DNA of 64,000 nucleotides from Streptomyces sp. DSM 110735 (GCF_016482685.1 NZ_JACYHF010000015.1:1-64000), one strand, 5' to 3'. Positions 42,675-51,260 are shown, numbered from the stretch's first letter. Notes: a model not told the origin generated them from the sequence alone. Numbers and translations are program-made.

Positions 42675-43520
42675 ATGAGCCGCAGCGACGTACTGGTCGA
42701 CGCCGACTGGGTGCAGGAGCACCTGGACGACCCGTCCATCGCCATCGTCGAGGTGGACGAGGACACGTCCGCGTACGACAAGAACCACATCAAGAACGCG
42801 ATCCGCATCGACTGGACCAAGGATCTCCAGGACCCGGTCCGCCGCGACTTCGTCGACCAGGAGGGCTTCGAGAAGCTCCTGTCGGAGAAGGGCATCGGCA
42901 ACGACACGACGGTGATCCTCTACGGCGGCAACAACAACTGGTTCGCCTCGTACGCCTACTGGTACTTCAAGCTCTACGGCCACGACAACGTCAAGCTCCT
43001 CGACGGCGGCCGCAAGAAGTGGGAGCTGGACGCCCGCGAGCTGGTCGCCGGTGACGAGGTGCCCGAGCGCGCCAAGACGGAGTACAAGGCCAAGCCGCAG
43101 AACGGCGCGATCCGCGCCTTCCGCGACGACGTCGTGGCGGCCATCGGCTCCCAGAACCTCGTCGACGTGCGCTCGCCCGACGAGTTCTCCGGCAAGCTGC
43201 TCGCCCCGGCCCACCTGCCGCAGGAGCAGTCGCAGCGCCCGGGTCACGTGCCCAGCGCCCGCAACATCCCGTGGTCCAAGAACGCCAACGACGACGGCAC
43301 CTTCAAGTCCGACGAGGAGCTGAAGGAGCTGTACGCGGCGGAGGACGTGGACCTCGCCAAGGACACCATCGCCTACTGCCGCATCGGCGAGCGCTCGGCG
43401 CTCACCTGGTTCGTGCTGCACGAGCTGCTCGGCGTGACGAACGTCAAGAACTACGACGGCTCCTGGACCGAGTACGGCTCGCTGGTCGGCGTGCCGATCG
43501 AGCTGGGCGCGAACAAGTAG
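42675..43520 (+). CDS. cysA: thiosulfate sulfurtransferase (two-domain rhodanese)
   Basis: 281 residues with two rhodanese domains. The catalytic Cys is in the second domain (AYCRIGERSA, about 233). It moves sulfane sulfur from thiosulfate to an acceptor. AGGAG is nine bases before ATG 42675. It is followed by the SseC gene, as in Mycobacterium (cysA2-sseC2), and is probably controlled by the leader peptide upstream. Confidence 0.94.
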   Translation: MSRSDVLVDADWVQEHLDDPSIAIVEVDEDTSAYDKNHIKNAIRIDWTKDLQDPVRRDFVDQEGFEKLLSEKGIGNDTTVILYGGNNNWFASYAYWYFKLYGHDNVKLLDGGRKKWELDARELVAGDEVPERAKTEYKAKPQNGAIRAFRDDVVAAIGSQNLVDVRSPDEFSGKLLAPAHLPQEQSQRPGHVPSARNIPWSKNANDDGTFKSDEELKELYAAEDVDLAKDTIAYCRIGERSALTWFVLHELLGVTNVKNYDGSWTEYGSLVGVPIELGANK

Positions 43521-43593
43521 GTCCCCCCGGGGACACCGACAGACCAAGTCCGACCCGACCGGCCTTCCGGTCAGACCCCTTACGGAGAAAGAC

Positions 43594-43881
43594 ATGTGCG
43601 GAGCGAAGGCCGGCGGCCCGGACGCCTCGACGATCAAGCCCGGTGAGACCACGATCCAGGGGCAGGTGACGCGGGACGGCGAGCCGGTGACGGGCTACGT
43701 CCGCCTGCTGGACTCGACGGGCGAGTTCACCGCGGAGGTCCCCACCTCCGCCACGGGGCAGTTCCGCTTCTACGCGGCGGAGGGCACCTGGACCGTCCGC
43801 GCCCTGGTCCCCGGCGGCACCGCCGACCGCACGGTCGTCGCCCAGCCGGGCGGGCTCGCGGAGGTCGCGATCGCGGTCTGA
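43594..43881 (+). CDS. sseC: SseC/DUF1416 protein
   Basis: 95 residues starting with MCGAKAGG, then a beta-sandwich-like Ig/transthyretin pattern (GYVRLLDSTGEF, TWTVRALVPGG). This family always travels with the sulfurtransferase; the near-terminal Cys suggests a persulfide acceptor, which is inference. Separated by 73 bases from the sulfurtransferase, same operon. Confidence 0.9.
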   Translation: MCGAKAGGPDASTIKPGETTIQGQVTRDGEPVTGYVRLLDSTGEFTAEVPTSATGQFRFYAAEGTWTVRALVPGGTADRTVVAQPGGLAEVAIAV

Positions 43882-43900
43882 GCGGCACCTGACGGCTTCG

Positions 43901-43942
43901 AGGGCCGCGCCTCCCGGGTGTGACACCCGGGGCGCGGCCCTT
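43901..43942 (+). terminator. terminator of the sulfurtransferase operon
   Basis: A stem of about 18 bases (AGGGCCGCGCC side with a small bulge) closes a TGA loop 20 bases after the sseC stop. Confidence 0.8.
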
Positions 43943-43969
43943 CGGGCGTTCCGGTCCTACTCTGGACTC

Positions 43970-44236
43970 ATGTACGCACGGCGGCGGCGCTGGTACTTCG
44001 TGATGATGGGGGTCTGCGTCGTCATCTTCGTCCTCGCCTGGGCGGTCGTCCGCATCTGGTCCGTCCCGGCGGCCGTCGGCATGTGCCTGTTCGCCATGGT
44101 GATCCCGCCGGTGGCGGCGATGGTCGCCAACCGGCGCGGTCCCGAGGACCGGTGGTGGGACGCGCCCTCCGGCGACCCCCAGTCCGACGAGTGGTGGGAC
44201 GAACTGGACGGCAAGAAGAAGGGACCGAAGCCCTAA
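43970..44236 (+). CDS. DUF3099 small membrane protein
   Basis: 88 residues: basic N-terminus, two membrane helices (about 10-28 and 33-52) and an acidic Trp-rich tail (DEWWDELDG). Matches the DUF3099 family found beside this operon in streptomycetes. Its end overlaps the convergent VOC gene by 4 bases. Confidence 0.82.
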   Translation: MYARRRRWYFVMMGVCVVIFVLAWAVVRIWSVPAAVGMCLFAMVIPPVAAMVANRRGPEDRWWDAPSGDPQSDEWWDELDGKKKGPKP

Positions 44237-44628
44237 GGGGTGTCCTGCGGGTTCTGGCCGTGGGTCGCGTCGATGACGCAGAAGCGGTTGCCCTCCGGGT
44301 CCGCGAGCACCACGAAGTCGGGGTCCTCGGGGTAGAGGTCCCAGTCGACGCGCTCGGCGCCGAGGGAGACCAACCGGTCCACCTCCGCCCGCTGTTCGGC
44401 GGCGTCGGCGGCGTAGAGGTCGAGGTGGACCCTCGGACGGTCCTGCACGGGCGTGGTGCTGAGCCCGAGCGCGATGCCCGGACCCGAGCCGCCGCCCGCC
44501 GGGACCAGCACCGTCCAGTCCCCGGACACCTCACCGTCGCGCGGGACGTACCCCAGCGCGCCGCCCCAGAACTCCGCGGCGCGCCGTACGTCGGCGGCTC
44601 CCAGCACGATCGTCCCCAGCCTCAGCAT
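44233..44628 (-). CDS. VOC (glyoxalase/bleomycin-resistance fold) protein
   Basis: 131 residues. It starts with LGTIVLGAADVRRAAEFW and ends with FVVLADPEGNRFCVID, both typical VOC strands; one paired module pattern with His and Glu metal candidates. Substrate unknown. Confidence 0.88.
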   Translation of the reverse strand: MLRLGTIVLGAADVRRAAEFWGGALGYVPRDGEVSGDWTVLVPAGGGSGPGIALGLSTTPVQDRPRVHLDLYAADAAEQRAEVDRLVSLGAERVDWDLYPEDPDFVVLADPEGNRFCVIDATHGQNPQDTP

Positions 44629-44652
44629 GGGGCGATTCTGGCAGGGGAGTGA

Positions 44653-45015
44653 TCAGTAGACGAGGGCCTGCGTGTCCTCCGCCATGATCTCCTGCACGAA
44701 GACCTGCGCGCCCGCGATGCGCACGCCCTCCAGCACGTCCTTCTCCGTGATGTCCCGGCGCGCGGCGCACTGCGTGCACAGCGTGACGCGCCCCGCCGCG
44801 AGCACCCCGCCCAGCAGCTCCTCCAGCGGGGCGGCGTGCGGCAGCTCGAACTCGGCGGCGCGCCCCGGCAGCGCGAACCACGCCGACTCCCCGGTGAGCC
44901 ACACCGACACCTCGACCCCGCTGGCCACGGCCACCGCCGCCACGGTGAATGCCTGGGAGCAGCGTTCGGGGGCGTCGGCCCCCGCGGTCACCTTGATCAC
45001 GAGCTTCTTCGCCAT
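44653..45015 (-). CDS. DsrE family protein
   Basis: 120 residues from ATG 45015. DsrE-type fold with a conserved-looking Cys pair in TLCTQCAARR (about 78-84), which could carry persulfide sulfur. Upstream frame extension has no family similarity. It may connect with the sulfur genes 1 kb away. Confidence 0.85.
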   Translation of the reverse strand: MAKKLVIKVTAGADAPERCSQAFTVAAVAVASGVEVSVWLTGESAWFALPGRAAEFELPHAAPLEELLGGVLAAGRVTLCTQCAARRDITEKDVLEGVRIAGAQVFVQEIMAEDTQALVY

Positions 45016-45116
45016 GCCCGAATCGTAATCCGGTTGCCCACAACTCCATGGACATGCCATGAGTCTCCTGTGAGGCGCGGGGACGGAACCCGTGCTTCCC
45101 GTTCTGGGAGGGGACG

Positions 45117-45866
45117 TTGGACGTATCCGAAAGACCGGTCGGTGGATCCGAGGGGACCGGGGAGCCTCGCCCTCGGCGCCGTACCGCCCGGCTGCTGACC
45201 TGCGCCGTCGCGCTCGGGGTGATCGCCGGGACCTGTGCGGGCTACCTCGTGCAGTCCGCCCGCGAGCCGGGCGCGCTGCCGCCGCTGTCGCAGCCGACAC
45301 TTGCGCAGGCGCGGGGCGCGGCGCCCGAGCCGTTGGCCGCCGCGCGGGACCGCCAGGTCAGGATGGACGGCGATCTGCGCCGGATGCTGCTGCGCAAGCC
45401 CGCGGGCGCCCGCGACAGCGCGGACGCGACGGGCGAGGACGGCTGGCTGAGCCTGCCCGCCTACGCCGCGAGTTTCACCAAGCCGAAGGTCGCCTTCGAC
45501 CTGCTGGTCCGGGCGCAGTTCCGCCGCGCCGCCACCACCGGCTGGCGGCAGGGGCAGCGCTCGACGGAGATCCGCCTGGTCCAGTACCGCCAGGAGGAGG
45601 ACACCAGCGCCGCCGCCGCATCCGAAGAGGGCCAGTACTGGGCCGAGAAGAAGCCCGGCACCCGCAGTTGGCCCGTCCCCGGCACGGGCGACGGTCTCTC
45701 CTACGTCCACGACCGCCCCACCACCCAGTACGGCGTCACGGTCTACGAGGCGGAGGTTCAAGCCTGGCGCGGCGACGTCGCCATGGCGATCTGGATCTAC
45801 GACACGAAGCCGATCCCCGCGACCACCGTCCGGGACCTGGCCAAGCGGCAGATGGAGCGGCTGTGA
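45117..45866 (+). CDS. membrane-anchored protein, first of a paralogous trio
   Basis: 249 residues from TTG 45117, with GGGAGGGGAC just upstream. One membrane helix (about 26-45), then an extracytoplasmic domain. It shares a GEDGW block and the following helix (LPAYAASF) with the third gene of the set (GEDGWVTTKDFLAPYT). I recognise no named family. Start and stop codons of all three genes overlap. Confidence 0.8.
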   Translation: MDVSERPVGGSEGTGEPRPRRRTARLLTCAVALGVIAGTCAGYLVQSAREPGALPPLSQPTLAQARGAAPEPLAAARDRQVRMDGDLRRMLLRKPAGARDSADATGEDGWLSLPAYAASFTKPKVAFDLLVRAQFRRAATTGWRQGQRSTEIRLVQYRQEEDTSAAAASEEGQYWAEKKPGTRSWPVPGTGDGLSYVHDRPTTQYGVTVYEAEVQAWRGDVAMAIWIYDTKPIPATTVRDLAKRQMERL

Positions 45867-46726
45867 ACGAGGAGAATCAGACGGCGCCGGTCCCGGAGCC
45901 CGTGGACCCGGAGCCCGTGGACCCGGAGCCCGTGGACCCGGAGGGCGTCGAGGCGAGCCCGGGGGCACCGGCGGGGGACACCCCCGTCCCCGCCCCGGAG
46001 GGGTCCCGCCCCCGTCGCCGCGCCCGTGTTCTCGGTGCCGCCGCCCTCGCGCTCGTCACCCTCGCCGGGGTGACCGTCACCGCCGTTGTCGTCGGCGGGG
46101 CGGACCGCGAGGCGGGGAAGCCCGTGTGGAAGCTGCCCAGGGCGGTGAAGGAGAAGGCGGCGCCGGAGCCGGGCGGGCTGCGCGGGATGCTGCTGCCGTA
46201 CGGCGAGACGTACGGGCGCGGTCCGGACATGGACGAGTTCGGGTCGGACGTGGAGCTGTCGGGGCGGCAGGCCGAGGAGCTGCGGAAGCAGCCGTACCAG
46301 GATCTGCCCCGCTCGGAGCGGCGGCTGATCGAGAAGCAGTACGAGAAGGACCCGCTCAAGGGGATGGCGATGCGCACTTATGTGGGCGGCGCGGACCCGG
46401 AAGGCGGCGACTCCGTCTTCACCGTGCAGGTCGTGCTCACCCAGCGGGCGCACCCCGGTTCCTCCCGCTCGGTCGCCGCGCTGCGCGAGGGGCTGAAGTT
46501 CCTCCGGAAGGGTCCCGGGCTCAAGGGGCACGAGCGCGACGCCGCCTGCTTCCTGCCGCCTGCCGGGCTCCACGAGGACATCGACTCGATGCTGTGCTTC
46601 GGCCACATCGGTGACGTGGACGTCGCCGCGTGGGCGCACGGCGCCGCCCCGCTCGACCGCAAGGCGGCCGCGGAGATGATCCGCGCCCAGTTCGACCGCA
46701 TCAAGGACCCGGGTGAGGCCGTATGA
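45863..46726 (+). CDS. membrane-anchored protein, second of the trio
   Basis: 287 residues. GTG 45863 overlaps the previous stop (GTGA). A cytoplasmic Pro/Glu stretch with a tandem PEPVD repeat (three copies, DNA unit 15 bases near 45897-45942), a membrane helix at about 55-75, then an outer domain with two Cys. The domain has the same size and position as its neighbours but is more divergent. Function unknown. Confidence 0.78.
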   Translation: MNEENQTAPVPEPVDPEPVDPEPVDPEGVEASPGAPAGDTPVPAPEGSRPRRRARVLGAAALALVTLAGVTVTAVVVGGADREAGKPVWKLPRAVKEKAAPEPGGLRGMLLPYGETYGRGPDMDEFGSDVELSGRQAEELRKQPYQDLPRSERRLIEKQYEKDPLKGMAMRTYVGGADPEGGDSVFTVQVVLTQRAHPGSSRSVAALREGLKFLRKGPGLKGHERDAACFLPPAGLHEDIDSMLCFGHIGDVDVAAWAHGAAPLDRKAAAEMIRAQFDRIKDPGEAV

Positions 46727-47559
46727 CCGACCAGCAGACCCTGCCGGCCACCGACGAGCAGCCCGAGCGGCAGCCGGTGCCTTTCCCTGCCGAGACCGTC
46801 ACCCCCCGTCCCCGCCTGCGCGCGGCCCTCCGCTGGGTCGCCGCCGTCGCCGTGTTCGCGATTACCGGGACCGGGACCGCGTACGGGATCACCCTCATGG
46901 ACCGCACCGACGTACCCGGACTCGCCACCCGCTCCGACGGCCGCTGGGACTACCCGGAGCTGGTGAAGCCCCCGCTGCCGTCGGGCAGCCCGGGTCCGGT
47001 GGCCGCCGCGAACAAGGCGGGCGCGCACTACGCCGACCTGCGCGCCCTGGTGCTGCCCGCCCCGCGCGGCGCCACCCCCGACCCGGCGCTCAAGGGCGAG
47101 GACGGCTGGGTGACGACGAAGGACTTCCTGGCGCCGTACACCGAGGCGAGCCGCCCCGCACTGCGCCAGAAGCTCGTCGACTACGGTCTGCGGCACGTCG
47201 CGGCGCGCGGCTGGACCACCCCGGACGGCACCCGCACCCGGGTCTACCTGCTCCAGTTCGACACGGCCGCCGTCGCCGAGGGCCTGCTGAACAAGGACCT
47301 CGTCAGCTACTCGGGTCCCCGGTTCCCGCTCACCGGCGCCGCCTCCTTCAACCAGGAGGACGACTTCGTGGGACCCACGGTCAAGGGCGTCACGCCGGTC
47401 TACTTCACCGAGGTCAAGCCGTATGGCAAGGAGCAGCTCAGGATGGCGTACCTCGGCGCGGGGGACACCATCGCGATGATCACGCAGTCCCGTAAGGGCG
47501 TCGCCCGAGCCGTGCCGTTCTGGCAGACCCTGACGCTCCAGAGCGAGCTGCTCGGCTGA
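46723..47559 (+). CDS. membrane-anchored protein, third of the trio
   Basis: 278 residues, ATG 46723 overlapping the previous stop (ATGA). One membrane helix (about 35-55) and an extracytoplasmic domain related to the first gene of the set. The final part (AMITQSRKGVARAVPFWQ) lies at the same place as WIYDTKPIPATTV in the first. The coupled trio probably forms one surface complex. Confidence 0.8.
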   Translation: MTDQQTLPATDEQPERQPVPFPAETVTPRPRLRAALRWVAAVAVFAITGTGTAYGITLMDRTDVPGLATRSDGRWDYPELVKPPLPSGSPGPVAAANKAGAHYADLRALVLPAPRGATPDPALKGEDGWVTTKDFLAPYTEASRPALRQKLVDYGLRHVAARGWTTPDGTRTRVYLLQFDTAAVAEGLLNKDLVSYSGPRFPLTGAASFNQEDDFVGPTVKGVTPVYFTEVKPYGKEQLRMAYLGAGDTIAMITQSRKGVARAVPFWQTLTLQSELLG

Positions 47560-47576
47560 GACCCGACCTCGCCAGG

Positions 47577-47614
47577 AGAGCCGGGGCCCGGCCGCGTAAG
47601 CTGGCCCCGGCTCT
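47577..47614 (+). terminator. terminator of the trio operon
   Basis: AGAGCCGGGG and CCCCGGCTCT form a perfect 10-base stem 18 bases after the last stop. Confidence 0.75.
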
Positions 47615-47650
47615 GTCGTACGCCTACTTCCGCTTCAAGGAGCACATTCC

Positions 47651-47749
47651 GTGGAGATCTTCTTCGAACTGCTGCTGGTCCTGGTCTGCGTCGGTGTTCT
47701 CGCCTTCGCCGGGCTGACCGTGAAGAAGCTGTACCAGGGCCAGCGCTGA
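47651..47749 (+). CDS. 32-residue single-helix membrane protein
   Basis: AAGGAG is eight bases before GTG 47651. The product is an almost pure membrane helix (LLLVLVCVGVLAFAGL) with a basic end (VKKLYQGQR). It sits directly before the FABP-like gene, 34 bases away, so it is probably co-transcribed. Small hydrophobic proteins like this usually tune a membrane partner; none is identified. Confidence 0.72.
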   Translation: MEIFFELLLVLVCVGVLAFAGLTVKKLYQGQR

Positions 47750-47783
47750 CCCACCGCAAGGAATCGACCAGGAACGGCCGCTC

Positions 47784-48359
47784 ATGATCGAGATCCCGTC
47801 TGACCTGCACAAGGACCTCGTCCCCCTCGCCTTTCTGCTGGGCAACTGGGTGGGGGCCGGCGTCCACGACTTCCCCGGTTCGGAGAAGTGCAACTTCGGC
47901 CAGGAGGTGAGCTTCACCCACGACGGCCGGGACTTCCTGGAGTACCAGTCGCGCACCTGGGTCCTCGACAAGGAGGGCAACAAGGTCCGCCCGCTGGAGT
48001 CCGAGTCCGGTTTCTGGCGCATCGACTCCGACCGCAAGGTCACCGTCACGATGACCCGTGACGACGGTGTGGTCGAGATCTGGTACGGCGAGATGGCCGA
48101 CAAGAAGCCCCAGATCGAGCTGGCCACCGACGCCGTCGCCCGTACCCCCGAGGCGCCGCCGTACTCGGGCGGCAAGCGGCTGTACGGCTACGTCAAGAGC
48201 GACCTCATGTGGGTCGGCGAGAAGCAGACCCCCGAGGTCGAGCTGCGCCCCTACATGTCCGCCCAGCTCAAGAAGGCCGTCACCCCGGAAGAGGTCGAGC
48301 GCTGGGCGAAGGCCCTGCCCGACGACATGCCGGACGACGGCATCGCGTTCTTCAAGTAG
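47784..48359 (+). CDS. FABP-like/nitrobindin-type beta-barrel protein
   Basis: 191 residues. The opening FLLGNWVGAGV is the family's G-x-W-x-G-x-G signature and the rest alternates strands of a 10-stranded barrel. Nitrobindins need a His near the C-terminus to hold heme; the matching region here reads LRPYMSAQLKK without His, so a heme role is uncertain. The Mycobacterium counterpart also sits in the sseC-glnR neighbourhood. Confidence 0.87.
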   Translation: MIEIPSDLHKDLVPLAFLLGNWVGAGVHDFPGSEKCNFGQEVSFTHDGRDFLEYQSRTWVLDKEGNKVRPLESESGFWRIDSDRKVTVTMTRDDGVVEIWYGEMADKKPQIELATDAVARTPEAPPYSGGKRLYGYVKSDLMWVGEKQTPEVELRPYMSAQLKKAVTPEEVERWAKALPDDMPDDGIAFFK

Positions 48360-48396
48360 GTCATCGCGGATTTCATAGAGGTCCCTGTGGCGTTGC

Positions 48397-48421
48397 GGCG
48401 CCCCGTTCACACCGGGGCGCC
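48397..48421. terminator. terminator after the FABP-like gene
   Basis: GGCGCCCCG and CGGGGCGCC form a perfect 9-base stem with a 7-base loop between the FABP-like gene and nur. Confidence 0.7.
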
Positions 48422-48449
48422 CGGGCCCGCAGGCCCTAGACTTCCAGTT

Positions 48450-48887
48450 GTGGTGAGCACCGACTGGAAGAGCGACCTCAGGCAGCGCGGCTACCGGCTG
48501 ACGCCGCAACGGCAACTCGTGCTCGAAGCCGTGGACACCCTGGAGCACGCGACCCCGGACGACATCCTCGTCGAGGTCCGCAAGACCGCCTCCGGGGTCA
48601 ACATCTCCACCGTGTACCGCACCCTGGAGCTGCTGGAGGAGCTGGGGCTGGTCAGCCATGCGCACCTCGGGCACGGGGCGCCCACGTACCACCTCGCCGA
48701 CCGCCATCACCATCTCCATCTGGTGTGCCGGGACTGCGAGAACGTGATCGAGGCGGACGTGGACGTCGCCGCGGACTTCACCGCCAAGCTGCGGCAGCAG
48801 TTCGGGTTCGACACCGACATGAAGCACTTCGCGATCTTCGGCCGGTGCCGGGACTGTGTCCGGAAGACTCCGACCACCGCGTCGTAG
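48450..48887 (+). CDS. nur: nickel-responsive Fur-family regulator Nur
   Basis: 145 residues, nearly identical in my memory to S. coelicolor Nur. Winged helix (LTPQRQLVLEAV, NISTVYRTLELL), then the dimer domain with metal ligands in HHHLHLVCRDC. It represses nickel uptake and Fe-superoxide dismutase genes when nickel is present. Two GTG codons in a row begin the gene (48450, 48453). Confidence 0.93.
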   Translation: MVSTDWKSDLRQRGYRLTPQRQLVLEAVDTLEHATPDDILVEVRKTASGVNISTVYRTLELLEELGLVSHAHLGHGAPTYHLADRHHHLHLVCRDCENVIEADVDVAADFTAKLRQQFGFDTDMKHFAIFGRCRDCVRKTPTTAS

Positions 48888-48897
48888 GCTGGCCCGT

Positions 48898-49863
48898 ATG
48901 AAGAGCCCCCTGCTGTCCCTGCCCGGCGCCGTTCCCGCCGAGGGCGTGGACGAAGGCGTCGCCGCCCACTACGGCGACCTGTTCCGTGAGCAGCGCGCCC
49001 TCGCCGACGGCACCGGTTTCGTCGACCTCTCCCACCGGGGCGTCGTCACCGTGACCGGCGAGGACCGGCTGAGCTGGCTGCATCTGCTGCTCACCCAGCA
49101 CGTCAGCGACCTCCCCGTCGGTGAGGCGACCGAGGCGCTGATCCTCTCCGCCAACGGGCACATCGAGCACGCGCTGTACCTGGTGGACGACGGCACGACC
49201 GTCTGGGCGCACGTCGAGCCGGGCACTCAGGAGGCGCTGATCGCCTACCTGGAGTCGATGAAGTTCTTCTACCGCGTCGAGGTCGCCGACCGCACCGCCG
49301 ACCACGCGGTGGTCCACCTCCCCGCCGGTTCCATCACCGAGGTCCCCGAGGACGCGGTCGTCCGCGAGACCCCCTACGGCCGCGACCTCTTCCTCCCGCG
49401 CGCCGACCTGGAGGACTTCGCCGCCCGCTCGGGACCCGCCGCCGGTCTCCTCGCCCACGAGGCGCTCCGCGTCGAACAGCACCGCCCCCGCCTCGGCTTC
49501 GAGACCGACCACCGCACGATCCCGCACGAGCTGGGCTGGATCGGCACCGCCGTCCACCTCCAGAAGGGCTGCTACCGCGGTCAGGAAACCGTCGCCCGAG
49601 TCCAGAACCTCGGCAAGCCCCCCCGCCGCCTCGTCTTCCTCCACCTCGACGGCAGCGACGTCCACCTCCCGCCCCCCGGCACGGAACTCCGCCTGGCATC
49701 GGAGGGCCCCGACGGCCGCAAACTCGGCACGGTGACCACCTCCGTACGCCACCACGAACTCGGCCCGGTCGCTTTGGCGTTGGTAAAGCGCAACACCCCG
49801 GTGGACGCGCCGCTCCTGGCCGGAGACACAGCAGCCTCCCAGGAAACGATCGTCGAACCGTAA
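48898..49863 (+). CDS. ygfZ: folate-binding YgfZ protein
   Basis: 321 residues. The YgfZ signature KGCYRGQE is intact at about 222, with its essential Cys. The fold resembles GcvT. YgfZ assists repair or assembly of some Fe-S enzymes using folate. ATG 48898 is 10 bases after the nur stop, so it may be read with nur. Confidence 0.93.
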   Translation: MKSPLLSLPGAVPAEGVDEGVAAHYGDLFREQRALADGTGFVDLSHRGVVTVTGEDRLSWLHLLLTQHVSDLPVGEATEALILSANGHIEHALYLVDDGTTVWAHVEPGTQEALIAYLESMKFFYRVEVADRTADHAVVHLPAGSITEVPEDAVVRETPYGRDLFLPRADLEDFAARSGPAAGLLAHEALRVEQHRPRLGFETDHRTIPHELGWIGTAVHLQKGCYRGQETVARVQNLGKPPRRLVFLHLDGSDVHLPPPGTELRLASEGPDGRKLGTVTTSVRHHELGPVALALVKRNTPVDAPLLAGDTAASQETIVEP

Positions 49864-49871
49864 GGGCTTAA

Positions 49872-50069
49872 CTGCGGGCAGTCGTGCCGCCGCATCCCCC
49901 CCGGTAGCTGCGGGCAGTCGTGCCGCCGTTATCCCACCTCACCCCCCTAGCTGCGGGCAGTCGTGCCGCTAGGGGCGGCACGGGTGGGCTGGGGGTACCC
50001 CCTGCTCGAAGAGCTTGGGGGAGGCACCCCGCAAGCGCGGGTAAGCGAAGTCCCCCCCCCCGCCCGCAG
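49872..50069. repeat. palindromic intergenic repeat element between convergent genes
   Basis: CTGCGGGCAGTCGTGCCGC occurs three times exactly (49872, 49908, 49951). The third copy opens a large folded element: GTGCCGC/GCGGCAC at 49963-49981, a GGGGGTACCCCC palindrome at about 49991, and outer arms CTGCGGGC (49951) with GCCCGCAG (50062). It fills the gap between ygfZ and dtd and can end both. I recall related elements in many streptomycete intergenic gaps. Confidence 0.8.
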
Positions 50070-50080
50070 CCCAGGTGCAC

Positions 50081-50506
50081 CTAGATCTCGAGCAGCACCG
50101 TAAACGGCCCGTCATTTGTCAAAGACACCCGCATCTGCGCCCCGAACCGCCCCGTGGCAACGGTGGCGCCCAGGGCGCGGAGCTGGGAAACGACCTCGTC
50201 GACCAGCGGCTCGGCAACCGCCCCCGGCGCCGCGGCGTTCCACGTAGGCCGCCGCCCCTTCCGCGCATCCCCGTACAACGTGAACTGACTGATCACCAGC
50301 AACGGCGCGTCCACATCACTGCACGACTTCTCGTCGGCCAGCATCCGCACGGACCACAGCTTCCGCGCCAACTGCGCCGCCTTCTCCTTGGTGTCCTCGT
50401 GGGTCACCCCCACGAGGACACACAACCCCTCCCCGTCGAGAGACCCCACCGTCTCGCCGTCCACGACGACACTCGCCCCGTCCACCCGCTGCACCACAGC
50501 TCGCAT
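50081..50506 (-). CDS. dtd: D-aminoacyl-tRNA deacylase
   Basis: 141 residues, the exact usual length. Signature motifs SQFTLYGD (about 78) and NDGPFT near the C-terminus (cis Gly-Pro) are intact. It removes D-amino acids wrongly loaded on tRNA. ATG 50506 gives the family start MRAVVQRV; two upstream in-frame ATGs are less likely. Confidence 0.95.
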   Translation of the reverse strand: MRAVVQRVDGASVVVDGETVGSLDGEGLCVLVGVTHEDTKEKAAQLARKLWSVRMLADEKSCSDVDAPLLVISQFTLYGDARKGRRPTWNAAAPGAVAEPLVDEVVSQLRALGATVATGRFGAQMRVSLTNDGPFTVLLEI

Positions 50507-50666
50507 GACCCCCATCATGCCCGGTGGGGAGAAATGCGCCGCCCGGGTGCCCCGGACCCGTCATTACCGCCCATCCAGGGCCGTTCGGGGGCAGTCGGTC
50601 ACATAGCGGCCACGCGGGGTGGCACGATGCTTCCCACACGCCGGTCGAGGGGACGGTCACCACCAC

Positions 50667-51260
50667 ATGAGCACACCGAGCACCAGCGGCAGGCTGGAGA
50701 CGCGCCGCCCGCCCGCGCAGCGCGCGGACAGTCCGCCCGGCCCGTCGCTGCCCGTGGAGCCGCCGGAGCACGACCTGACCCGGCTCAGCCTGCCGGAGCT
50801 GCGCGCCCTGTGGCGCGACGCCCAGCGCGACGAGGCGGACCTGAGTTACGTACGCCGCCTGCTGCAGGGCCGTATCGACATCCTGCGCGCGGAGTCCGCC
50901 CGGCGCGGCGGGTCGTCCGTGCCCGCGCCGCCGGACGCCTCCGTGGTCGAGCGGCTCTCGGAGATCCTGACCGACGCCCCGGCAAGGCACCGCTCCTCCG
51001 CCCGCCACGTCACGCTCGGCACCCCGCACAACGAGGAGTACGGGAAGCTGGCCGCCGAGATGCTGGGGGAGGTCGAGCTGTCCGACCTCACCGCCCGCAC
51101 GGACGCCGAACTCGACGCCGCCATGGCCCGGTTGACCGGGTACGAGCAGGAGATCTCGCGCCGCCGCCAGCACCTCCAGCGCACCGCCGACGGCTGCAGC
51201 GGCGAGATCGCCCGCCGCTACCGGGTGGGCGAGGCGCAGGTGGACGACCTGCTGACCTGA
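50667..51260 (+). CDS. amfC: aerial mycelium formation protein AmfC
   Basis: 197 residues, soluble and mostly helical, with the family's LTRLSLPELRALWRDAQRDE region. amfC was found in S. griseus as a gene promoting aerial mycelium; its biochemical role is not known to me. It stands alone, 160 bases from dtd, divergent. Confidence 0.92.
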   Translation: MSTPSTSGRLETRRPPAQRADSPPGPSLPVEPPEHDLTRLSLPELRALWRDAQRDEADLSYVRRLLQGRIDILRAESARRGGSSVPAPPDASVVERLSEILTDAPARHRSSARHVTLGTPHNEEYGKLAAEMLGEVELSDLTARTDAELDAAMARLTGYEQEISRRRQHLQRTADGCSGEIARRYRVGEAQVDDLLT

